From positions 1 to 42,261 of the forward strand of contig JAPWKG010000002.1 in NCBI GenBank assembly GCA_028283625.1: a DNA stretch of 42,261 bases, given 5' to 3'. A program made the translations under genes and the position numbers. This stretch comes from Acidobacteriaceae bacterium (GTDB lineage Bacteria; Acidobacteriota; Terriglobia; Terriglobales; Acidobacteriaceae). Shown here piece by piece: positions 35,939-42,261 of this stretch. The notes beneath the pieces were generated by a model. The model ran no database searches and was not told the DNA's origin. It saw only the letters and a program-made list of their open reading frames with translations. Within the stretch, counting starts at the first letter, position 1. Every line of letters starts with the position of its first letter.

Positions 35939-36955
35939 ATGAGTTTTTTCCGTTTTTCTTGCCTTTGCGGCATTCTTTTCGTCGTGGCAGGAGCAAGCGG
36001 TAGCGCGCGCGCACAGCAGCAGCTGCCCTCAGCTCCCTCCTCACAGCTCGCCACCCGGATCTCCGGTTACACCGTAGATCCGGATCAGGCCGCTATTCCA
36101 CACGCTTCCATCACAGCCGATGGCCCGACAAAGGCTGACCACTTTGTTGCCACGGGCGACGATAGCGGCTACTTCACGCTGAACGGACTCGTTCCCGGAA
36201 CCACCTACACCATTACGATCTCGGCCGCGGGCTTCAAGACCGCCAGCCTGCAACCCACCACGCTTACGAGTGGGCAATCAATCTCGCTTCCAGCAACCGT
36301 GCTCGTGCCTTCCATCAGCACAGAGGTCGATGCGATCTCTCCGCTCGAAGCCGCGACGCTTGCGGTCCACGAAGAAGAGAAACAACGCGTTCTCGGCATC
36401 ATTCCGAACTTCTTCGTTTCCTACGGCAACCTGCCCTATGTGCCGCTTACGACGAAGCTGAAGTTTGAGCTCACGGGCCGCGCTCTGATCGACCCCTTCA
36501 CCTGGGGAGCTGCTGCGTTTTCCGCAGGCATCAACCAGGCCGGAGATCGCCCCGGGTATCGTCAGGGAGCCAAGGGCTACCTGCAGCGCTTTGGCGCGGG
36601 CTACACCGATGGCGCCACGGATCTGCTGCTCGGCGGCGCAGTCCTCCCGACGCTTCTGCATCAGGACCCTCGCTACTTCGTCCAGGGCACCGGCACCAAG
36701 AAGTCGCGTCTGAAGCACGCCATGTCCAGCCCGTTCATCTGCAAGGGAGACAACGGCAAGTGGCAGTTCAACGCCTCCAGCATCGGAGGAGACATTCTCT
36801 CCGGCTCGCTGTCGAACATCTACTATCCCCCCTCGGATCGTGGCGTTGGACTCGTTTTCGGCACCGCGGCGGTGCTCACAGGAGCGCGCGTGGTCAGCGC
36901 CACGCTTCAGGAGTTTGTTCTGGCCAAGTACACCTCCGGCCACCACGCGCACTAA
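35939..36955 (+). CDS. Secreted CarboxypepD_reg-like domain protein, acidobacterial type
   Basis: 338 aa. A signal peptide (to about 27, SGSARAQQ) is followed by a carboxypeptidase regulatory-like beta-sandwich (about 42-115, ISGYTVDPDQAAIPHASITA to GTTYTITISAAGFKT). The second half (about 150-335) begins GIIPNFFVSYGNLPYVPLTTK and contains the striking block LLHQDPRYFVQGTGTKKSRL plus a Gly-rich, weakly hydrophobic tail. I recall this second domain as frequent in acidobacterial genomes, but I know no function. Likely outer-membrane or periplasmic. Followed by a plus-strand terminator. Confidence 0.75.
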   Translation: MSFFRFSCLCGILFVVAGASGSARAQQQLPSAPSSQLATRISGYTVDPDQAAIPHASITADGPTKADHFVATGDDSGYFTLNGLVPGTTYTITISAAGFKTASLQPTTLTSGQSISLPATVLVPSISTEVDAISPLEAATLAVHEEEKQRVLGIIPNFFVSYGNLPYVPLTTKLKFELTGRALIDPFTWGAAAFSAGINQAGDRPGYRQGAKGYLQRFGAGYTDGATDLLLGGAVLPTLLHQDPRYFVQGTGTKKSRLKHAMSSPFICKGDNGKWQFNASSIGGDILSGSLSNIYYPPSDRGVGLVFGTAAVLTGARVVSATLQEFVLAKYTSGHHAH

Positions 36956-36975
36956 CCCCTTCCGCAAAACAGAAA

Positions 36976-37011
36976 ATGGCCTGCAGTGCTTTCCAGCACC
37001 AGGCCGTTTTT
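36976..37011 (+). terminator. Rho-independent terminator
   Basis: GGCCTG (36978-36983) pairs with CAGGCC (37000-37005), with an inner GTGCT/AGCAC pair across a TTCC loop and a two-base bulge. GTTTTT follows at 37006-37011. It ends the 35939 gene's unit. Confidence 0.8.
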
Positions 37012-37066
37012 CTTTAGGGCAAACGTTACAGGCAGAGGACAGCAAAGGGACGAGGCCGCCGACGAA

Positions 37067-37744
37067 CTAAGCGGCCTGCCCGCTCTCAAAGTAGAGATAC
37101 TTTCGCCAGTTCGCATCCGCCGAACCGATCATCCGCATGATATGGCGCGAGGTATGCAGTGAGAACGGACGCGGCTCACGCAGCAGCTTCATCTCCGTCA
37201 GCTCATGCAGCATCCGGTTTCCCTTGCGGCGATTGCAGTCCTTGCAGCAGGCCACCAGATTTTCCCAGCTGCTCTGGCCGCCGCGCGAACGCGGAATCAC
37301 ATGATCCAGCGTCAGCTCCGCCGAGGTCAGAACGATCTGGCAGTACTGGCAGGTGTTGCGATCGCGCAGCAGGATATTCTTCCGCGACAAAGCACGCGTC
37401 TGATGCGGAATCCTGCGGTACTCAAGCAAGCGAATCACCGAAGGCATCTGCATCTGCAGACGATGCGAGTGCAGCTCGGTGCCCTGAGCCTCTTCCGTGC
37501 GCGCGACGCCCTTGAGCACCAGCACCAGAGCACGGCGCGCACCGCAGATATTGATCGGTTCATAGCTGGCGTTCAGCACCAGCACCGGGGTCTGCATCGC
37601 CGGCTGGCGAAACACACCTGCGCGAATCTCAATGGCCTGATCCCGTGCCGTTCCTGAAACAGGCTGCGTCGTGTGGTGGCGTTTGCCGTGACCAGCGCGC
37701 GCCGTTTTGTTGTGTACGGTTGCGTTCCGTTTCGCCTGCTGCAT
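37067..37744 (-). CDS. HNH endonuclease domain protein
   Basis: About 225 aa from ATG 37744 ([10 protein letters not shown]), chosen because AGGAGA lies upstream; 12 further codons are open upstream. An N-terminal region ([19 protein letters not shown]) precedes an HNH domain: DRNTCQYCQ (CxxC), [13 protein letters not shown] (Asp-His), [19 protein letters not shown] (Asn and second CxxC). Proteins of this arrangement are common stand-alone HNH nucleases of unclear cellular role. It lies 54 bp after the ComFC-like gene on the same strand. The sequence alone does not show whether it acts in DNA repair, uptake or defence. Confidence 0.87.
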   Translation of the reverse strand: MQQAKRNATVHNKTARAGHGKRHHTTQPVSGTARDQAIEIRAGVFRQPAMQTPVLVLNASYEPINICGARRALVLVLKGVARTEEAQGTELHSHRLQMQMPSVIRLLEYRRIPHQTRALSRKNILLRDRNTCQYCQIVLTSAELTLDHVIPRSRGGQSSWENLVACCKDCNRRKGNRMLHELTEMKLLREPRPFSLHTSRHIMRMIGSADANWRKYLYFESGQAA

Positions 37745-37798
37745 CCCTCTGTCTCCTCCAGCTACTGTTCCTGTTGCCAAAAACCAGCTTCGAAAAAC

Positions 37799-38785
37799 TC
37801 AGTGCATTGTGCTTACGTTCGATCCATCCCACAGGGCTACACCGGCCGGAAGGCCGCTGGGTTCAATCACCTCATGCAACACCGCAATACTCTGCGGCTG
37901 TGCTTTGGCAACGGTAGCCACCCAAACCTTGGTGGCACCGGCGTGACGAAGAACGCGGGCACACTCCCGCGTCGTCGCGCCGGTGGTCATAATGTCGTCT
38001 ATCAGCAAGACCTCGCACCCACGCACCCTCTCCGGCGCGATCACGGCAAACGCACCTCGAACACGCGAGCGCCGCTGCGAAGGATTCAGCGAGTAAAGCG
38101 GAGGCGTCGGTTTCGTGCGGACCAGAACATTCTCCGCAAGCTGCAAGCGCCAGCCGCGCTGCAACTTCTTCAAAGCATGAATGGCGGCTCGCGCGAGCAG
38201 CTCCGCCTGGTTAAAACCGCGCTGCCGCTCGCGTTCGAAGTGCAATGGAACGGGCACCACGCGCAGCTCGGAGGAGGCCTCCAAACGCAGCTGCTGCACC
38301 GCCTGCGCCAGCCGGTTGCCGAGCAGGTGCTGCGCCGTTTCCCGTTGCCGGGAAAACTTCGTCAGGTGCAGCATCTCTCGCAAGGAGCCCTCATAGGGGC
38401 CAAACGCAACCGCGCGGGTGAACTCAGGAGGGGCCATGCGGCAGAGAACGCACTCGGTAATTCCGAGCGAGGCGCTGATGCGCGCCGACTCCACCCCCAT
38501 CGCTTCTCCGCAGCGGGAGCAAAGCTCACCGCAGCTTTGCGCGCTGACGCCGGCCGTGCAGGCCTCACAGATCAGCACTCTGCCCGAGCGAAGGACCGGA
38601 ACACCGCAGGCGCGGCAATCCGAGGGGTACACCAGATTCAAAGCATCGTGATACGCCGTTGCGACCGTCCCACCGATCGCCTGCGCGCAACTTCGAAGCA
38701 CGCGCGTCACCGCACGCCATCCGGCGGCCGCACCATCTTCGAGACCGGGCGGGCCTCCGTTTCCGAGCCGTATATCCTTCTCCAC
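37799..38785 (-). CDS. comFC: ComFC-like phosphoribosyltransferase-domain protein
   Basis: About 328 aa. The N-terminal zinc-ribbon pair YPSDCRACGVPV and LCSRCGEAMG is followed by FTRAVAFGPYEGSLREMLHLTKF, then the PRTase domain with VPVPLHFERERQRGFNQAELLARA and the PRPP loop LLIDDIMTTGATTRECARVL. ComFC is needed for late steps of natural transformation in competent bacteria. The start is uncertain: the frame is open to 39025 but that would overlap the divergent 38945 gene, so I picked GTG 38785. GTGs slightly upstream are possible. Neighbour: HNH gene, same strand. Confidence 0.85.
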   Translation of the reverse strand: MEKDIRLGNGGPPGLEDGAAAGWRAVTRVLRSCAQAIGGTVATAYHDALNLVYPSDCRACGVPVLRSGRVLICEACTAGVSAQSCGELCSRCGEAMGVESARISASLGITECVLCRMAPPEFTRAVAFGPYEGSLREMLHLTKFSRQRETAQHLLGNRLAQAVQQLRLEASSELRVVPVPLHFERERQRGFNQAELLARAAIHALKKLQRGWRLQLAENVLVRTKPTPPLYSLNPSQRRSRVRGAFAVIAPERVRGCEVLLIDDIMTTGATTRECARVLRHAGATKVWVATVAKAQPQSIAVLHEVIEPSGLPAGVALWDGSNVSTMH

Positions 38786-38944
38786 GCTTTCGCTGCTGAA
38801 GACTGACCTCACTCGCGGCGCAACGAAGAGAAACACCAGTCGCGCCTGCCTGCCCGCAGAATAAGCCGAAATCGTCTGGACAGCAAGCGGGGAACCTTTC
38901 CGATTTCCTCCTGCTCTTCCACCGGAGTTGCGAAAATACCCTGC

Positions 38945-39268
38945 ATGAAGGTTTTCCTGTTCGTTCTGTTCGCAACCGTTCTGGAGGCGATGGGTGATGC
39001 TCTGGTGCGCGTTGCGCTCGGCCATCCCTCCTCGATTCTGCGTTGTGCCCTTTATCTGGCAGGTGCTCTGTGCCTCACTCTTTATGGAACCTCGCTCAAC
39101 CTGGCGCCGGTTGAGTTCGCAACGGTCACCGGTCTTTACATCGCCACTCTTTTTGTCGTTTTCCAGCTGACGAACTACGCTTTCTTTCGCACACTTCCCA
39201 CTCCGGGCGTGCTCGTCGGCGGTCTTCTCATCGTTTCAGGAGGCCTCACGGTCTACTTCTGGCGATAG
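38945..39268 (+). CDS. Small four-helix membrane protein, SMR/EamA-like
   Basis: 107 aa, four predicted transmembrane helices with almost no loops. The N-terminus FATVLEAMGDALVRVALG has the membrane-embedded Glu typical of small multidrug resistance transporters, and the third helix TVTGLYIATLFVVFQLTNYAFF fits the DMT superfamily. Substrate unknown. Located between the divergent comFC-like gene and ctaB, with 63 bp to ctaB. Confidence 0.7.
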   Translation: MKVFLFVLFATVLEAMGDALVRVALGHPSSILRCALYLAGALCLTLYGTSLNLAPVEFATVTGLYIATLFVVFQLTNYAFFRTLPTPGVLVGGLLIVSGGLTVYFWR

Positions 39269-39331
39269 ACGCACAAAGGTGTTGCATGCCGCGACGCATG
39301 AGACTTCGCGCCGCGATATCCTTAGAAGGAA

Positions 39332-40303
39332 GTGTCTGCGACTGCCACATCTTCGGCCACGGCTGTACCTCACCCCGCGGAGACGCGTACCTCTCTGCTG
39401 GGGGACTACACCATCCTGTTCAAGCCGCGCGTCTCGGCGATGGTGCTTCTCACCGCTGCCGGCGGTTTTTATTTCGGCTGCCTGCGGTCGGGCATCAATC
39501 CGTTCTCGCTTGCGCTGGTGCACATGCTGATCGGTGTCACGATTGTGACCTGCGGCTCAGGCGCCCTGAACCAGGCGCTCGAACGCGCAACCGACCGTCT
39601 GATGCCCCGGACCGCCTCGCGCCCTATGGCACAGCATCGCATCGGCCTGGCGCACGGCCTCATTCTTGGCTGCCTGCTGACTGCGTTGGGCTCGACGTAT
39701 CTGGTATGGCAAACCAACCTGCTCGCCGCCATGCTCACGCTGATCACCGCGGTCGGCTACGTTGCCATCTACACGCCGCTCAAGCGCATCACCACGCTCA
39801 ATACCTTTATCGGGGCCTTCCCCGGTGCACTGCCTCCTCTGATCGGCTGGGCCGCGGCGCGCGACATGATCGAGTGGCGCGGCATTGCGCTCTTCGCCAT
39901 TCTCTTCGTCTGGCAGTTTCCGCACTTCATGGCGATTGGCTGGCTCTATCGCAATGACTACAAGCGAGCTGGCATTCGCATTACCGCGACCCGGGAACCT
40001 GCTGAAAACGCAGCCCGGGCGACCGCCCTGCAATCCCTCTTCTACGCCGTGCTGATGGTCCCGGTCGCTATGTGGCCTACCTGGCTGCACATGACCGGCG
40101 TTCCGTATGAGATCGCGGCCTGCGTGCTTTCGCTGTACTACCTCTACGCGGCTATTCGTTTCCTGCGCATCATCCGCTTCCCGAACAGCGCGGAAAACCG
40201 CACACTTGCCCGGCAACTGCTGCGCGTCTCCGTCATCTATCTGCCTCTGCTGCTGCTGGCCATGATGCTGAACGCGAAGGGTCATCTCCCGCTGTTCCAC
40301 TAG
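39332..40303 (+). CDS. ctaB: Protoheme IX farnesyltransferase (haem o synthase)
   Basis: 323 aa, UbiA superfamily with about nine transmembrane helices. Both Asp-rich motif regions are present: NQALERATDRLMPRTASRP and the YTPLKRITTLNTFIGAFPGALPPLIGWAA segment. The enzyme adds a farnesyl group to haem b, making haem o, the precursor of haem a for terminal oxidases. GTG start (39332) with AGAAGGA directly upstream. It is followed 12 bp later by a DUF420 protein, which supports an oxidase-assembly role. Confidence 0.95.
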   Translation: MSATATSSATAVPHPAETRTSLLGDYTILFKPRVSAMVLLTAAGGFYFGCLRSGINPFSLALVHMLIGVTIVTCGSGALNQALERATDRLMPRTASRPMAQHRIGLAHGLILGCLLTALGSTYLVWQTNLLAAMLTLITAVGYVAIYTPLKRITTLNTFIGAFPGALPPLIGWAAARDMIEWRGIALFAILFVWQFPHFMAIGWLYRNDYKRAGIRITATREPAENAARATALQSLFYAVLMVPVAMWPTWLHMTGVPYEIAACVLSLYYLYAAIRFLRIIRFPNSAENRTLARQLLRVSVIYLPLLLLAMMLNAKGHLPLFH

Positions 40304-40315
40304 GATTCGCTCACG

Positions 40316-40876
40316 ATGAATACGACCTCGCCCACCCTGTCAACGGCCCGCACTCCAGCCTCCGTCATCTGGACGATCATTGCTATCAGCGCCGTTGCTT
40401 CGCTCTTTCTCACCTGGTTGGTCTACTACCATCCTCCGGTGGACGTCGCAGGAACGCATCTGGCCTTTCTGCCCGCGCTGGACGCCGTGCTGAACGGCCT
40501 TTGCGCGATCTTCCTGCTGATCGGCTTTCGCTATATCAAGCGCCAAAACATTCCCGCGCATCGGAACAGCATGTTCGGCGCGTTTGTCGTTTCGAGCGTC
40601 TTTCTGGTGGCCTATATCGCGAACCACGTCCTGCACGGCGATATGCTCTTCCCCAAGGCCTACCCTGTGGCCCGGTTCCTCTACCTGTGGGTCCTGCTGA
40701 CGCCGCACATCCTGCTGGCCATCGTCTGCCTGCCCATGATTCTGATCACCTTTTTCCTGTCGCTGACCGGCCGCTTCCCGACACATCGCAAGCTGGCCCG
40801 CTGGACCTATCCGATCTGGCTCTACGTCTCAATCTCAGGCGTAGCGGTCTATGCCATGCTCTCGTATTACCGATAG
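40316..40876 (+). CDS. DUF420/CtaM-like membrane protein
   Basis: 186 aa with about five transmembrane helices. The family pattern includes an N-terminal LPALDAVLNGLCAIFLLIGF and conserved histidines (HRNSMFGAF, ANHVLHGD, LLTPHILLAI, HRKLARWTYPIWLYVSISG). In Firmicutes this family is needed to assemble haem-copper oxidase. It lies 12 bp after ctaB and 4 bp before a small membrane gene, so it belongs to the same operon. Confidence 0.85.
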   Translation: MNTTSPTLSTARTPASVIWTIIAISAVASLFLTWLVYYHPPVDVAGTHLAFLPALDAVLNGLCAIFLLIGFRYIKRQNIPAHRNSMFGAFVVSSVFLVAYIANHVLHGDMLFPKAYPVARFLYLWVLLTPHILLAIVCLPMILITFFLSLTGRFPTHRKLARWTYPIWLYVSISGVAVYAMLSYYR

Positions 40877-40880
40877 ACTC

Positions 40881-41123
40881 ATGGCCATGCGGCACGATAC
40901 CCGTACCCTGATCCGCACCGGATCGGGGATCCTCGGCACCGGCATTCTCGCAGTTCTGTTGATGCTCTTTGCCTTTGGCGGAATCTCTCGCCAGGGGCCG
41001 CACACCAATCCGGGCTGGCTCATGCTGATGCTTGCCATGGCCAGCCTCCCCACCGGTCTGTTGACGTTTCTGCTTGGCCTCTCCAAGCTGCTGCGAGAGC
41101 GCTCCGCGCAGAACCGGGCCTGA
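40881..41123 (+). CDS. Small two-helix membrane protein
   Basis: About 80 aa from ATG 40881 (MAMRHDTRTL). Two hydrophobic helices (GSGILGTGILAVLLMLFAFG and PGWLMLMLAMASLPTGLLTFLLGL) are joined by a short polar loop. No family recognised. It starts 4 bp after the DUF420 stop, so it is probably translated with the haem/oxidase genes. Confidence 0.65.
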   Translation: MAMRHDTRTLIRTGSGILGTGILAVLLMLFAFGGISRQGPHTNPGWLMLMLAMASLPTGLLTFLLGLSKLLRERSAQNRA

Positions 41124-41172
41124 CCCCGAACCGTTGGAGCCAAGCTCTCTTCCGGGGAGCCCACGACCCTTC

Positions 41173-41220
41173 CTTGTGCTTGCTTCCTGCGCGCTCATCC
41201 CGCGCTTGCTGCAGCACAAG
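41173..41220 (+). repeat. Two-tier hairpin upstream of ssb
   Basis: CTTGTGCT (41173-41180) pairs with AGCACAAG (41213-41220), enclosing a second stem GCGCG/CGCGC (41189-41193 and 41201-41205). No T run follows, so it is not a typical intrinsic terminator. It lies in the 242-bp gap between the small membrane gene and ssb. It could be an mRNA 3' end structure or part of the ssb leader; if the ssb promoter at 41312 is right, it is not in the ssb mRNA. Confidence 0.45.
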
Positions 41221-41311
41221 CGCAGAGAGTTCCGTGCTCCAACCACACGATTTTTCTTACCCTTACGGCAGCAGTCTTTGTTCTCAGCACGGTAAAACGG
41301 CGATTGCGGCG

Positions 41312-41341
41312 CTGAAATCCTCGTCGCCCCTCTGCTATTCT
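41312..41341 (+). promoter_or_regulatory. Possible sigma70 promoter of ssb
   Basis: CTGAAA (41312-41317), an 18-bp spacer and TATTCT (41336-41341) lie 24 bp before the ssb ATG. Each hexamer matches 4 of 6, so this is a weak prediction. Confidence 0.35.
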
Positions 41342-41365
41342 CTACAGCGAAACGGAGAGCATTTT

Positions 41366-41857
41366 ATGGCACGTGGCGTTAATAAAGTCATTCTTCTCGG
41401 CAATGTGGGCAAGGACCCCGAAATCCGCGCCTCTCAGGGAGGCATGGCCATCGCGAGCTTCTCGCTCGCAACCGCGGATCGTGCCAAGGATCAGACCGGC
41501 AACTGGGTCGATAAGACCGAATGGCACAACCTGGTCGCCTTCGGACGTACCGCAGAGATCGTGCGCGATTACGTCAAGAAGGGTACCCAGCTCTACATCG
41601 AAGGCAAGATCCAGACCCGTTCCTGGGATGACAAGGAATCCGGGCAGAAGAAGTACCGCACGGAAATCCTGATCAACGACATGACGCTGCTCGGCGGCCG
41701 TGATGCGGCCGGAGCCGGCGGTGGCTCCTATGAGCGCTCTACCGGCTCCAGCTACGCCGGTGCGCGCTCCTCAGCTGGCTCCAGCTCCAGCTATTCGCAG
41801 CCCGCGGCACCGGATTACGCCGATCAGGGCATCACGGATGACGACATCCCGTTCTAA
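41366..41857 (+). CDS. ssb: Single-stranded DNA-binding protein
   Basis: 163 aa from ATG 41366, with GGAGAG upstream; the longer open frame upstream is not SSB-like. The N-terminal OB fold (1 to about 108) shows NKVILLGNVGKDPEIR, ASFSLATADR and TEWHNLVAFGRTAEI. A Gly/Ser-rich linker follows, ending in the acidic tip DDDIPF that recruits repair and replication partners. Full length. Followed after 8 bp by a partial secreted gene. Confidence 0.97.
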   Translation: MARGVNKVILLGNVGKDPEIRASQGGMAIASFSLATADRAKDQTGNWVDKTEWHNLVAFGRTAEIVRDYVKKGTQLYIEGKIQTRSWDDKESGQKKYRTEILINDMTLLGGRDAAGAGGGSYERSTGSSYAGARSSAGSSSSYSQPAAPDYADQGITDDDIPF

Positions 41858-41865
41858 GCGAGAAC

Positions 41866-42261
41866 ATGTTTCGATTCGATCGGCGACTTTCCATGCTTCT
41901 TTCTACCGCCGCGGTCATGCTCCTGAGTACAGGGCCTGCCGCGGCGGCACAGCGTCACAGTGGCCTTTCGTCACCTCCGACGGCGCCACCGGCTGGCTTC
42001 GCGCATGATGCCCACACAGCCGGCGCACAGGGCTCGGCGGTAAGCTATGCCGCCGTCAGCACCGGGCTCGGCCCCATCGAGTTTCTTCCCATCAGCACGC
42101 CCGTGGCCGCGCCACAAAGCCTGGTTCGCCAGCTCACCGCCGATGACGACCACACGCGCCAGACAGCCCTGGCGATGCTGGGTGCACCGGCCGGATATCT
42201 GAGCAGGCCACATGCCCCCACGCCGCACAGCGTACAGATGGAGCTGGCACCGCTGGGCGAG
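41866..42261 (+). CDS. Secreted protein, partial, runs off the window
   Basis: ATG 41866 opens a frame without stops to the end of the window (132 codons visible). It starts MFRFDRRLSMLLSTAAVMLL then STGPAAAAQ, a clear signal peptide. The mature part is Ala/Pro/Gly-rich at first and no domain is recognisable yet (it reaches LTADDDHTRQTALAMLG). It begins 8 bp after the ssb stop, so cotranscription is likely. Identity needs the sequence beyond 42261. Confidence 0.65.
   Translation, partial: MFRFDRRLSMLLSTAAVMLLSTGPAAAAQRHSGLSSPPTAPPAGFAHDAHTAGAQGSAVSYAAVSTGLGPIEFLPISTPVAAPQSLVRQLTADDDHTRQTALAMLGAPAGYLSRPHAPTPHSVQMELAPLGE

Noticed and set aside
1..42261. CRISPR array, intact prophage, toxin-antitoxin or restriction system
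   Set aside because: I looked for regularly spaced repeats, phage structural genes and adjacent small toxin/antitoxin pairs and saw none. Only the integrase/Rhs scar suggests mobile DNA.

Overview
This 42 kb window reads as chromosomal DNA of an acidobacterium, most likely Acidobacteriaceae/Terriglobia (Terriglobus, Granulicella or Edaphobacter relatives). That assignment is an inference. It rests on high GC with strongly GC-biased third codon positions, a CarboxypepD_reg-like secreted protein of a type I recall as common in acidobacteria, an acidobacterial-style Rhs module with Ig-like/YD repeats, a tyrosine recombinase with a Cys-rich N-terminus, and the mix of housekeeping genes and secreted peptidases. 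There is no 16S gene to confirm it.

Layout. (1) 1-1.4 kb is a decayed mobile-element scar: an Rhs/YD-repeat remnant joined in one short junction to a frameshifted tyrosine integrase remnant, beside the 3' end of tRNA-Cys. tRNA-Gly and tRNA-Cys form a small minus-strand transcription unit with a recognisable promoter. (2) 1.76-6.0 kb (minus): polyprenyl-phosphate glycosylphosphotransferase, glutamine-dependent NAD synthetase and a DsbA-like periplasmic protein, closed by a strong terminator. (3) 6.2-9.1 kb (minus): M20 peptidase, mobA and an MlaF-like ABC ATPase broken by a one-base frameshift. (4) 9.3-16.6 kb: secreted thioredoxin, secreted M28 peptidase, a small exported-looking ORF directly upstream of secA, secA with its terminator, a secreted amidohydrolase and a rhodanese. 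(5) 16.7-24.0 kb (minus): tandem xerD-xerC with a 4-nt overlap, and a translationally coupled M1 peptidase-lptE-holA-S15 hydrolase chain ending in a terminator. (6) 24.1-28.2 kb: ftsH and tilS (minus), divergent ispD (plus). (7) 28.3-35.0 kb (minus): AMIN/Amidase_3 cell-wall amidase, alaS with its terminator, a DUF429-like gene, recX. (8) 35.0-37.0 kb (plus): two secreted proteins of unknown function. (9) 37.1-38.8 kb (minus): HNH endonuclease and ComFC-like protein. (10) 38.9-42.3 kb (plus): SMR-like membrane protein, haem o synthase ctaB, a DUF420/CtaM-like protein, a 2-TM protein, ssb, and a secreted protein that runs off the window.

The genes fall into three themes: envelope and secretion (secA, lptE, amidase, glycosyltransferase, Dsb/Trx proteins, secreted hydrolases), genome maintenance (holA, xerC/D, recX, ssb, HNH, comFC), and cofactor/RNA enzymes (nadE, mobA, ispD, tilS, alaS, ctaB). 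I see no CRISPR array, intact prophage or obvious defence island. The most interesting lead is the short signal-peptide ORF between a good promoter and secA. It occupies the position that secretion-monitor arrest peptides (SecM type) hold in gammaproteobacteria. Other points of note are the integrase/Rhs chimera at tRNA-Cys, the mlaF frameshift, and a DUF429-like gene inserted between recX and alaS.
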